A DNA stretch of 16,907 bases from Candidatus Kapaibacterium sp. (GCA_025450975.1 JANWLI010000025.1:1-16907), one strand, 5' to 3'; counted from the first letter of the stretch, positions 6,106-13,804 are shown. Numbers and translations: made by a program. The notes: generated by a model from the letters alone, not told the origin.

Positions 6106-8724
6106 ATGGCATATCCGTTTTCAGATATTGAGAAAAAGTGGCAGGACGCCTGGCGTATGAACAAGACGTACGAGGTTTTGCATGACGATGCAAAGCAAAA
6201 GTACTACGTTCTTGATATGTTCGCCTACCCCTCCGGCGCCGGACTGCACATGGGTCATCCGATGGGCTACACCGGCTCCGACATTATCGCCCGCTACAAA
6301 CGAATGAGCGGATTTAACGTCCTGCATCCCTTCGGCTGGGACGCATTCGGACTTCCTGCTGAGCAGTATGCCGTAAAGATGAAGCGCCATCCGCGCGAAA
6401 CGTCGGAAGAAAACATCGCGAATTTCCGTCGCCAGCTCGATATGCTCGGCTATGGCTACGACTGGTCGCGTGAAGTAAATACCACCGATCCAACATTTTT
6501 CAAATGGACACAGTGGATCTTCCTGAAGATCTACAACTCCTACTTCGATATAACCGAGAATAAAGCGCTGCCGATCGACCTCCTAATTGTCTACTTTGGC
6601 AAGCATGGAAGCGATGGCGCTCCCGTTACGCATCCGCACGGAGCGATCAAATTCAGCGCCGGCGAGTGGAAAGATTTTACCAACAAGCAGCGTGCCGATG
6701 TCCTGAATAACTATCGTCTCGCATTTCTCTCGGACGCTCCGGTAAATTGGTGTCCGGAATTGGGCACGGTACTCGCCAACGAGGAAGTTGCTGAGCAGGA
6801 AGAAAAAGGATTTACTGTTGTCCGCCGCAACATGCGACAGTGGATGCTGCGCATTACTGCGTACGCAGATCGCCTGCTGCAGGACCTCGACCTGATCGAT
6901 TGGCCAGCCTCGACAAAAGAACAGCAACGCAACTGGATCGGCAAGAGCCAGGGCGCTGAAGTAGATTTCAACTTACAGGATCGCGAAGAGATCATCCGCG
7001 TCTATACGACACGTCCCGATACGATCTTCGGCGCAACTTATATGGTGCTTGCGCCTGAGCATCCACTCGTTGATTTCATCACGACGAAGTCGGAGAAAAC
7101 TGCGGTCAAGACCTACAAGCACGACGCTGCAAAGAAAAGCGAGCTCGAGCGTACAGACCTTGCGAAGACCAAGACCGGCGTCTTTACAGGCGCCTATGCG
7201 ATAAATCCTGCAACCGGTGAGCCGGTCCCGATCTGGATCGCAGATTATGTGCTGGCCACCTACGGGACGGGTGCCATTATGGCAGTCCCGGGCAATGATG
7301 AGCGCGATTTCGAATTTGCGAAGACATTCGAACTGCCCATCATCAACGTTGTCGACAATGCAGGTGCAACGTCAGATGATAAGTGGGATGACCGCAGAGC
7401 TGAAGAGGGTGTTGCCACGAAGTCAGGATTTTTAGACGGGCTCCCGACTCCGGAAGCAAAACGAACCGCGATCGAGTGGCTCGAAGAAAAAGGAATTGGC
7501 AAAGGCGCGATCAAATTCAAGTTTCGTGACTGGCTCTTCTCCCGCCAACGCTATTGGGGCGAGCCCTTCCCTATCATTTATGTAAATGAGGGTGACGGCG
7601 AGTATGCAAAGGCATTGCCGGAAACGATGCTGCCCGTAACGTTACCGGATGTAGAAAGCTACAGCCCAAGCGGGACCGGCGAATCGCCACTCGTTGCTAT
7701 TCCGGAGTGGCTCAATACAACCGATCTCGAAACCGGCCAGCCGGCTAAACGCGAAACGAACACTATGCCGCAGTGGGCAGGCTCGTCATGGTACTATCTG
7801 CGCTATGCAGATTCTCGCAACGATGCAGAGCTGATCTCCAAAGCTGCCGATTCGTACTGGAACCCGGTCGATCTGTATATTGGCGGAAATGAACATGCAG
7901 TAACGCACCTGCTCTATTCCCGCTTCTGGCACAAAGTACTTTTTGATTATGGCGTCGTCGGCTATCCAGAGCCATTTAAACGTCTTTTCCATCAGGGCAT
8001 GCTGCTTGGTGAGAATGGCGCGAAGATGTCGAAGTCGCTTGGAAATGTCGTTAATCCCGACGACGTGATCGCCGATTACGGCACAGACACACTGCGCATG
8101 TACCTCATGTTCCTCGGACCGCTCGAAACAGGTGGACCGTGGAATGCGAAGGGCATCAACGGCGTACACAGATTCCTGAATCGCATATGGCGTCTTATCG
8201 TCAATGAAGAAGGTGAGACAGATCTGTCGCGCACCGTCGATCGTCCGCTCAATAAGAAAGAAGAGCAGATCCTTCATAAGACGATCCGGAAAGTAGGCGA
8301 AGACATCGATGGCATCAGATTCAACACTGCCATCAGTGCACTGATGATCTTCCTCAATGAAGTAACTGAAGGCGAAAAGCCGCAGATGCCGCGTACAATT
8401 CTTGAGCCGCTCATTCAACTCGTCGCTCCGTTCGCTCCGCATATTGCTGAAGAGCTTTGGGCACGACTGGGATATTCGGATACGATCTTCAATTCAACTT
8501 TCCCGAAATACGACGAGGCGAAGACCGTCGAGGATACGATCACGCTCGTATTCCAGGTAAACGGAAAAGTACGCGACAAACTGGAAGTGCCACGCGGTTT
8601 ATCGCGCGATGAGCTCGAGAAATTTGCATTTTCCAGCGAGCGCGTGCAGAAACATATCGGCTCATCCGCGATCAAAAAAATGATCGTTGTACCAGATAAA
8701 TTGGTCAACGTCGTTGTTGGATAG
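6106..8724 (+). CDS. leuS: Leucyl-tRNA synthetase
   Basis: This 872-residue class I synthetase attaches leucine to tRNA-Leu in the cytoplasm. The HIGH-type motif is HMGH at 48-51, followed by HPFGWDAFGLPAEQYA. KMSKS is at 640-644, followed by LGNVVNPDDVI. The CP1 editing domain is present, with T-rich motif TTRPDT (301-306) and GTGAIMAVP leading to G-N-D-E-R-D (396-401). Many bacterial enzymes have His where this protein has N397; the two aspartates flanking the motif remain. A charged insert around residues 150-215 (FGKHGSDGAPVTHPHG onward) precedes APVNWCPELG-type sequence and resembles Bacteroidota-type LeuRS. The anticodon-binding and C-terminal domains appear complete (ending KKMIVVPDKLVNVVVG). 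No SD precedes the ATG at 6106. It may be co-transcribed with the exonuclease. Confidence 0.98.
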   Translation: MAYPFSDIEKKWQDAWRMNKTYEVLHDDAKQKYYVLDMFAYPSGAGLHMGHPMGYTGSDIIARYKRMSGFNVLHPFGWDAFGLPAEQYAVKMKRHPRETSEENIANFRRQLDMLGYGYDWSREVNTTDPTFFKWTQWIFLKIYNSYFDITENKALPIDLLIVYFGKHGSDGAPVTHPHGAIKFSAGEWKDFTNKQRADVLNNYRLAFLSDAPVNWCPELGTVLANEEVAEQEEKGFTVVRRNMRQWMLRITAYADRLLQDLDLIDWPASTKEQQRNWIGKSQGAEVDFNLQDREEIIRVYTTRPDTIFGATYMVLAPEHPLVDFITTKSEKTAVKTYKHDAAKKSELERTDLAKTKTGVFTGAYAINPATGEPVPIWIADYVLATYGTGAIMAVPGNDERDFEFAKTFELPIINVVDNAGATSDDKWDDRRAEEGVATKSGFLDGLPTPEAKRTAIEWLEEKGIGKGAIKFKFRDWLFSRQRYWGEPFPIIYVNEGDGEYAKALPETMLPVTLPDVESYSPSGTGESPLVAIPEWLNTTDLETGQPAKRETNTMPQWAGSSWYYLRYADSRNDAELISKAADSYWNPVDLYIGGNEHAVTHLLYSRFWHKVLFDYGVVGYPEPFKRLFHQGMLLGENGAKMSKSLGNVVNPDDVIADYGTDTLRMYLMFLGPLETGGPWNAKGINGVHRFLNRIWRLIVNEEGETDLSRTVDRPLNKKEEQILHKTIRKVGEDIDGIRFNTAISALMIFLNEVTEGEKPQMPRTILEPLIQLVAPFAPHIAEELWARLGYSDTIFNSTFPKYDEAKTVEDTITLVFQVNGKVRDKLEVPRGLSRDELEKFAFSSERVQKHIGSSAIKKMIVVPDKLVNVVVG

Positions 8725-8760
8725 CGGAATTTCTTCGCTTAATTCTGCAACTTTTTCGGA

Positions 8761-8782
8761 TAAATTTGCAGTTATAAGGAGG
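8761..8782 (+). promoter_or_regulatory. TAnnTTTG element and perfect SD facing an ATT codon
   Basis: TAAATTTG (8761-8768) fits the Bacteroidota -7 consensus, without a clear -33 TTTG. It is followed by the perfect SD AAGGAGG (8776-8782). Six nt after the SD, in frame with the small downstream gene, lies ATT (8789-8791), not ATG, GTG or TTG; the first ATG is at 8810, 27 nt after the SD. A 6-bp inverted repeat CTGCAA (8745-8750) / TTGCAG (8766-8771) overlaps the element. Confidence 0.5.
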
Positions 8783-8809
8783 CTCATCATTCCAGCGATT
8801 AAGCAGCCT

Positions 8810-9031
8810 ATGGACAAAAACACGCTGCCAAATTATAACGGCGAACACATTCTCTCCCCGAACAGCAGACCTGCTCATTCAGGCCCGGAACTGTGCGCAA
8901 ACCTTCCCTCAACTGCTCATAAGTTAGCAAGTGAATTGATCTTACGTCAACTCGAACTCCGCAAGCTTCAGATGCGTCATACCGCGTTCGGTGTCAATAC
9001 ACAGAGCGGATACGAACTCCGTATCGGATAA
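8810..9031 (+). CDS. Small hypothetical protein (73 residues; 80 if started at ATT 8789)
   Basis: This frame has no family that I recognise. From the ATG at 8810 it codes 73 residues, polar and Asn/Ser/Pro-rich at first (MDKNTLPNYNGEHILSPN), then an amphipathic helix-like stretch around residues 33-53 (LASELILRQLELRKLQ), ending YELRIG. There is no signal peptide or membrane segment. The frame is open upstream into the end of leuS. An SD-perfect AAGGAGG at 8776-8782 fits a start at ATT 8789, which would add IPAIKQP (first residue read as Met). The gene fills the space between leuS and the convergent flippase, and a terminator hairpin begins 21 nt after its stop. The good SD and terminator favour a real gene; the product is unknown. 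Confidence 0.55.
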   Translation: MDKNTLPNYNGEHILSPNSRPAHSGPELCANLPSTAHKLASELILRQLELRKLQMRHTAFGVNTQSGYELRIG

Positions 9032-9050
9032 ATCTTAGAAAATCAACAAG

Positions 9051-10610
9051 TTAAGCCAGGCCATCTGGCTTTTTCTGTTTCTGGCGGCTAAACTTCCTGC
9101 CAACTTCTTTGATAAGCGCAAGTTCGCGGCTTGAGAAGAATCCAAAGAGAAATAGGGAGATGATCGTTATAACAACTAATCCAATCCGCAGAAGTATCGT
9201 CGTTGGTTCCCCAGTGATAATCTTCCCGAGCAGGACAATTCGCTCGATCACAAAAGCACTAATTACAAGTACAAAAAGGATGAAGACTCTTCCCCACTCG
9301 TACGGCACTTTGTATGCGGTATTCGAGACCCTGTAGATCGCAACTGACATTACAATGTAAGAGGCGAGCGTCGCATATGCTGCACCCATCATGCCGAAGA
9401 CCGGTATCAGCGTAAGGTTGCCAAGAATATTAATGACTGCACCTAACCCCGTTATAAGCGGAAGCGACTTGTTCTTCTCCTTAATGTAAATGCCTGCGAT
9501 AAAATTAGTATACGCTCCCTGAAAAACGTAGGCAAGCAAAATGAATGGGATGATTGGTATGCCTTCAAAGTAATCAGATCGAAGTAAACTCCGTCCGAAG
9601 ATCGGCGTCGTTAGGATGTACGGCAGGAAGAACGAAAGCAGCAGAAACGCAACAAGTGAGATGAGCATGAAATACGTGAAGACCTTCGCGAAGATCTGCC
9701 GCGCGCGCGCATCATCAGTCTTATGCTGCCGCATAAAGAACGGCCGCCAGGCATATTCAAAGAGACTCACGAAGATCATCATCGTAAATCCCATGCGGTA
9801 GTTCGCCTGGAAGACGCCCAGCATACCGAGCCCGAGAAACGCCTGGATCGTCGGCCGGTTGATCACCTGTACCATGATCGCACCGATATGCGCCGGCACA
9901 TTCGTTAATCCGAACGGCAGCATCTTCTTCAGCACTGATCTGTCGAAGCTTAGTTCGAGATGCTTAGCAAACGATGGAATCAGCATGACGAATGTCAGTA
10001 CAGAGGCGACAAGGTTTGCCAGAAAGATACCTTCTACGCCAATCCCAAGACCGAGGATAAAAACGAAGTTTAGCGCAAGCGTGACGATGATATTGATCAG
10101 CTTCAGTGTAGCGAAGTGCTTTGCTCTGCGCTCAAGCCGTAGCCTTGCGAACGGAATGATCGCCAGGCTATCGAAGAAGAGAATACCGACGCCGTAGAGG
10201 AGTATCGTCTCCAGCATCGGGCGCATGGGCTCGATGTCCGTCTTCGGATCGAAGAATACAGGATTGACAAGCGACGGAACAAGTAAAACGAAAACGACTG
10301 AAAGCAGAAAACCAAAAATGAGAATGACATTGAACGGCGCTGAGAAGAAGCGCTTATCCTGCGCGTGATCGCCCTGCTCCTGCTCGCCGCGCGAGGCATA
10401 GCGGAAGTAGGCGCCTTCAAGACCGAGCGGGTAGATCACGTTCAGGAAGGCAATGTAGGCATAGAGCGATGTCGAGATCCCATACTCGGCCGTCGAGGCA
10501 AGAACGTTGACATAGAACGGAACAAGAAGAAAGTTGAGAAAGCGGCCGATGACGGTGCTGACTCCATAAATGGCAGTGTCTTTGGTTAGCGAGAGGAGTT
10601 CTTTGCGCAT
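9051..10610 (-). CDS. Polysaccharide/oligosaccharide flippase (MOP superfamily, PST/RfbX type)
   Basis: This 519-residue integral membrane protein has about 12-14 hydrophobic helices and little soluble sequence. The N-terminus (LLSLTKDTAIYGVSTVIGRF, then LNFLLVPFYVNVLASTAEYG) is typical of the RfbX/Wzx-like lipid-linked oligosaccharide flippases. The later AGIYIKEKNKSLPLITGLGA then INILGNLTLIPVFGMMGAAY region matches the C-terminal part of the same fold. Such proteins move undecaprenyl-linked sugar units across the inner membrane for O-antigen, capsule or exopolysaccharide. No glycosyltransferases are nearby, so the substrate cannot be guessed. The ATG at 10610 directly abuts the TAA of menG/ubiE (TAAATG), pointing to translational coupling; only a weak GAAG precedes it. 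Its final codons overlap a plus-strand terminator hairpin serving the convergent small gene. Confidence 0.92.
   Translation of the reverse strand: MRKELLSLTKDTAIYGVSTVIGRFLNFLLVPFYVNVLASTAEYGISTSLYAYIAFLNVIYPLGLEGAYFRYASRGEQEQGDHAQDKRFFSAPFNVILIFGFLLSVVFVLLVPSLVNPVFFDPKTDIEPMRPMLETILLYGVGILFFDSLAIIPFARLRLERRAKHFATLKLINIIVTLALNFVFILGLGIGVEGIFLANLVASVLTFVMLIPSFAKHLELSFDRSVLKKMLPFGLTNVPAHIGAIMVQVINRPTIQAFLGLGMLGVFQANYRMGFTMMIFVSLFEYAWRPFFMRQHKTDDARARQIFAKVFTYFMLISLVAFLLLSFFLPYILTTPIFGRSLLRSDYFEGIPIIPFILLAYVFQGAYTNFIAGIYIKEKNKSLPLITGLGAVINILGNLTLIPVFGMMGAAYATLASYIVMSVAIYRVSNTAYKVPYEWGRVFILFVLVISAFVIERIVLLGKIITGEPTTILLRIGLVVITIISLFLFGFFSSRELALIKEVGRKFSRQKQKKPDGLA
9053..9080 (+). terminator. Terminator of the small gene, inside the flippase 3' end
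   Basis: AAGCCAG (9053-9059) pairs with CTGGCTT (9065-9071) around a 5-nt loop and is followed by a T-rich stretch from 9070. It sits 21 nt after the plus-strand stop at 9031. The same bases encode the last six residues and stop of the flippase on the minus strand. The stem is short and the T-run is interrupted, so efficiency is uncertain. Confidence 0.6.
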
Positions 10611-11351
10611 TTACTTCACTGCAATGTGCATCGTGACGATCCCTGCGGTAAGGTCTTTCCACCGTGCTTCCGAAAAACCTGCGCCGCGAAGCATCTCAAC
10701 AATTGTCTCACGCTCCGGAAAGCGACGGATGGAATCCGGCAAATAGGCATAAGCCTCTCCATGCTTCGACACGGTCTTACCGATAAGCGGCACAATAAAC
10801 TTTGAGTAGAACGTGTAGAGCTGCTTCATCGGAAAACCGCGAGGCTTCGAAAGCTCGAGATTAACAAAGATCCCTCCCGGCTTCAGTACTCTGTTGATCT
10901 CCCTGAATGCAATGTCGAGATTGGTAAAGTTGCGTGTTCCGAAGCCGATCGTTACTGCGTCAAATGAGCCATCGGGAAATTCCAGCGCTTCGACATCCCC
11001 TTCCGAAATCCTGATATTCGCGCCTCGCTGATCGATCTTCTGCTGAAAGAGATCGAGCATCGGCTTTGCCAGATCGACGCCGACGATCTGCGCGTCGGGA
11101 ATCTGCCTCACTGCTTCAAACGAGAGATCACCGGTGCCACAGGCAATATCGAGGATCATTGACGATGTTACGCCTGAAGCAGTCCGGTGCTCTCGAACAG
11201 TACGGATAGCCCGCTTGCGCCAGCTGTAGTCGCGGCCAAAGGAGAGAAAGTGATTGAGGAAATCATACCGCCCGGCGATATCGGAAAACATCGAACGCAC
11301 ATACGCCTTCTTTTCCTCGCGCGAGCGAAATGAGAACTGTTCGGAAGTCAT
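10611..11351 (-). CDS. ubiE: Demethylmenaquinone/ubiquinone C-methyltransferase (MenG/UbiE)
   Basis: This 246-residue SAM-dependent enzyme performs the last C-methylation of menaquinone (and in some bacteria ubiquinone) at the membrane surface. Family signatures are clear: FSDIAGRYDFLNHFLSFGRD (22-41), the SAM-binding motif I LDIACGTGD (67-75), VDLAKPML (92-99), GFGTRNF followed by INRVLKPGG (136-160), and the UbiE/MenG motif AYAYLPDSIRRFP (200-212). Since few other quinone genes are visible, menaquinone is inferred from the presumed lineage. The ATG at 11351 lacks an SD. On the minus strand TATTTTTG (11364-11357) matches the Bacteroidota -7 box and would make a nearly leaderless transcript. 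The stop touches the flippase start with no gap, making a two-gene operon. Length is normal. Confidence 0.97.
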   Translation of the reverse strand: MTSEQFSFRSREEKKAYVRSMFSDIAGRYDFLNHFLSFGRDYSWRKRAIRTVREHRTASGVTSSMILDIACGTGDLSFEAVRQIPDAQIVGVDLAKPMLDLFQQKIDQRGANIRISEGDVEALEFPDGSFDAVTIGFGTRNFTNLDIAFREINRVLKPGGIFVNLELSKPRGFPMKQLYTFYSKFIVPLIGKTVSKHGEAYAYLPDSIRRFPERETIVEMLRGAGFSEARWKDLTAGIVTMHIAVK

Positions 11352-11628
11352 TGGTACAAAAATACCTTACGCAGAGATGGCGATGAAGTTATCATGGTAA
11401 TGAACAGGCCTTACAATAATTCAGATAACTGCACGTCATACCGATCAACTGCCGACTTTTCAAGAATAAATAAATACTTTAGGAAACTCAAAGAGTAGAT
11501 TAATGTTATTTGTGCATCCAGAAAATGACTGACGGTCAGTTATTTTACGTGTAACATAAGTATGGACGTGCCGTAAGTCACCAATAATCATCAGGCATAT
11601 TACAGGTAAGTAGTTAGGAATAAAGAAG
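11352..11628. other. Divergent spacer between menG/ubiE and the TetR gene
   Basis: This 277-bp non-coding spacer carries control sites for both directions. On the minus strand TATTTTTG (11364-11357) sits 5 nt before the ubiE ATG, and it lies within GGTA-CAAAAA-TACC (11353-11366), a short inverted repeat. The TetR operator candidate is at 11528-11540 and a small palindrome TTAC-GT-GTAA at 11545-11554. I find no convincing -35/-10 pair for tetR and no coding frame or RNA gene in the remainder. Confidence 0.5.
11528..11540. promoter_or_regulatory. Candidate TetR-family operator
   Basis: ACTGAC-G-GTCAGT is a perfect 6-bp inverted repeat around one base, of the form often seen in operators of TetR/AcrR-family repressors that control efflux operons. 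It lies 88 bp before the TetR ATG and within the spacer shared with ubiE. Binding by the adjacent regulator is inferred from position and symmetry. Confidence 0.6.
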
Positions 11629-12432
11629 ATGGGAATAGTAGAACGTAAGGAACGGGAAAAAGAAGCAAGGCGCAGTCAGATCCTCGATGCAGCAGAATTG
11701 ATCTTCCAGTCCAAGGGTCTCGGCCAGACTACCATGGACGACATCGCTCGGGAAGCAGAGCTGGCAAAGGGTACGATCTACCTCTATTACCGCAATAAAG
11801 ACGAGCTGATCCTCGGCATTATGCTCCGTGCGCAGGATACCATGCTCGCCCAATTCCAGGAAGCTGTGAGCACTTCATCGCTTTCGCTTCAGCGCTTAAC
11901 GGCGCTCGGCACTTCCTACTGGAATTACGTGACGGCCCATGGCTTCCACTTCTCGCTGATGTGTATGTCGGAGAATCTTCCGCAGCGCCAGCAGATCAAC
12001 GACGAACTGATCCTCCAGTTTTACGAGAACACAAACGGGATCTGGCGCCTGCTAGTCGGCCTCATCGAAGAAGGCAAACGCGAAGGCACCGTGCGTCCGG
12101 AAGTAGAAAGTTTTTCCGCAGCCTGTTCGCTGTGGATGAATTGCCTCGGCGTGCTCCGCGTCTACCACACGTCGCTTCAATCCGGTAATTGCTACTCGCA
12201 GAAACCTGAGTTGAATTTCTCAAAGATGGATTTCCGTCGCATGTACGAGCTTGCATCGTCGCTTGTGCTCTCGCAGATCGTCACACCGGAAGGTGCAAAG
12301 TATATCACGCCGGTGCAATTCCCTTCTATGCAGGAGCTTGGTGTCGATCCTGGCCACGTCCTTGACGGCGTACAGGTCGCTTCCGAACCAATGACCACTG
12401 AGATCTTAAAATCAGCTACACTCGAAAACTAA
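11629..12432 (+). CDS. TetR/AcrR-family transcriptional repressor of the efflux operon
   Basis: This 267-residue protein has a classic TetR DNA-binding domain at about residues 13-60: RRSQILDAAELIFQSKG, then TTMDDIAREAELAKGTIYLY with the recognition helix, then YRNKDEL. Residues about 65-218 are the helical ligand-binding and dimer domain, not conserved enough to suggest an inducer. About 50 extra residues (219-267) follow, longer than the usual ~200-residue family member and Pro/Gln/Met-containing, possibly disordered. The ATG at 11629 has AGGAA 8 nt upstream. The stop overlaps the start of the TolC-like gene by one base (TAATG), so regulator and pump are translationally coupled and the regulator is probably autoregulated through the palindrome at 11528-11540. 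A ligand from the pump's substrate range is inferred. Confidence 0.93.
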   Translation: MGIVERKEREKEARRSQILDAAELIFQSKGLGQTTMDDIAREAELAKGTIYLYYRNKDELILGIMLRAQDTMLAQFQEAVSTSSLSLQRLTALGTSYWNYVTAHGFHFSLMCMSENLPQRQQINDELILQFYENTNGIWRLLVGLIEEGKREGTVRPEVESFSAACSLWMNCLGVLRVYHTSLQSGNCYSQKPELNFSKMDFRRMYELASSLVLSQIVTPEGAKYITPVQFPSMQELGVDPGHVLDGVQVASEPMTTEILKSATLEN

Positions 12433-13781
12433 TGCAACGCTCTCTCCCTCTTATCTTACTACTATTCGTTTCCTGGAGTACGGCTTCTGCCCAGCCTCAG
12501 GTACCGCAGGCACTGCGCAGCTATATTGAAACTGCGCTTGCACAAAACCCGGACGTTCTGGCAGCCCGCGCAAAGTGGGCAGGCGTCGATGCCCGCGCCG
12601 ACAGGGCGCAATCGCTGCTTCTACCCACCGTCGATTTCACAGCTCGGTTTACCGGATTTTCCGGCGGCCGCATCATCGAGATCCCTAACGTCGGATCGGT
12701 GAACACAGCCGGCCTCGGCATCTCGCCCTGGGACAACAAATTCGAAGCGTTCTGGCCGATCGGTAATTATGCGATCTGGAGCGGCGATGCGGCAGCCGAT
12801 GCATTCCTTGATGCAGCAACATCGGAAGTACAGGCTAAAGAACTTTCCATTGGGTACACCGTGAGTGAGGCGTACTATACATACGCAAAGGCAACGGAGT
12901 TACTGAACATTCGCAAGAATGCACTCAATCTTGCAGAAGAAAATCTGCGCATTGCGAACGTACTTTTCAACACGGAGAAAGTAGCGAAGAACGATGTGCT
13001 GCGTGCCGAAGTCGCCGTTGCAGTTGCAGAGGGTGATGTGATACAGGCTAAAGGAATGCAGAGCCTTTCGCGTAGCCGCTTTAACTCTATGCTCCAACGT
13101 GCGAACGATGCCGATGTTCAGCTGCCGGCTCCGCAGGAAGTCGAAGTACTGGCCAACGCAAGCGAAGAACTTACCCTTTCGAGCGACAAGGCGATCGCAA
13201 CATTATCGCTCCCCTCACTCTCAGACGATGCCGCCAGGGCCTTAGCAGCACGGCCTGAACTTGACCAGCTTAATCATAGTGAAGATGCGCTTCGTGGCGT
13301 GAAGCGTGCCTCGAGTGCCGACTACTTCCCCAATGTCGCACTCTTTGCAAGCTATGGATGGCAGGAAATGGACCTTCAGTTTTCTTCGCAGGCAGATAAT
13401 CTAATCGGTGGCGTCCAACTCCGCTGGAATCTCTTCTCCGGTTTTGGCACAAGCGCAAAAGTGCGCGAAGCCGAGTCGCAGCTCGAAGAACTTCGCTACC
13501 AGCGTGAGAATGCGATCTCCGGCATTAAACTCGAAGTCGAGAATGCACGCACGGAGCGTGTCGTAGCGGCTGATCGCCTGGTCGTTGCCCGCAAGCAGCT
13601 CAAGAGCGCCGAAGAGAACTACCGCATCACGAAGATCCAGTATGATAACGGCACAATGCCGCTTATTACACTCCTCGATGCAGAGACCGTGCTCTCCAAT
13701 GCAAAAGCAAACCTGACAACCACGACGTACGACGTCCTCATTGCCGATGCGAAGTACAGAAAAGCTTTAGGAATCCGTTAA
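12432..13781 (+). CDS. TolC-like outer membrane efflux protein
   Basis: This 449-residue protein forms the outer-membrane channel of a tripartite pump. An N-terminal signal peptide (MQRSLPLILLLFVSWSTASA, residues 1-20) has an Ala-x-Ala cleavage site before QPQ. Two outer-membrane-efflux repeats follow: the first over roughly residues 30-220, with coiled-coil helices (ELLNIRKNALNLAEENLRIA; KNDVLRAEVAVAVAEGDVIQ), and the second over about 275-445 (LRWNLFSGFGTSAKVREAES; then YRITKIQYDNGTMPLITLLD). The closing NAKANLTTTTYDVLIADAKY and KALGI are typical of the family. The start overlaps the TetR stop. An AT-rich palindrome sits on the stop codon, and the adaptor gene follows after 23 nt. The order regulator, channel, adaptor, pump fits a self-contained efflux operon. 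Confidence 0.96.
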   Translation: MQRSLPLILLLFVSWSTASAQPQVPQALRSYIETALAQNPDVLAARAKWAGVDARADRAQSLLLPTVDFTARFTGFSGGRIIEIPNVGSVNTAGLGISPWDNKFEAFWPIGNYAIWSGDAAADAFLDAATSEVQAKELSIGYTVSEAYYTYAKATELLNIRKNALNLAEENLRIANVLFNTEKVAKNDVLRAEVAVAVAEGDVIQAKGMQSLSRSRFNSMLQRANDADVQLPAPQEVEVLANASEELTLSSDKAIATLSLPSLSDDAARALAARPELDQLNHSEDALRGVKRASSADYFPNVALFASYGWQEMDLQFSSQADNLIGGVQLRWNLFSGFGTSAKVREAESQLEELRYQRENAISGIKLEVENARTERVVAADRLVVARKQLKSAEENYRITKIQYDNGTMPLITLLDAETVLSNAKANLTTTTYDVLIADAKYRKALGIR

Positions 13782-13790
13782 AAATTTTAA
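13778..13790. repeat. AT-only palindrome on the stop codon of the TolC-like gene
   Basis: TTAAAA-A-TTTTAA at 13778-13790 is a perfect 6-bp inverted repeat around one A and includes the TAA stop (13779-13781). A related but longer AT-only repeat occupies the next stop codon in the operon (14876-14902). Confidence 0.5.
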
Positions 13791-13804
13791 AATCACTACT
13801 TCAT

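Noticed and set aside
8687..8809. Start of the small gene at ATG 8687 inside leuS
   Set aside because: It would overlap leuS by 38 nt without an SD, and the perfect SD at 8776 would fall inside the coding frame.
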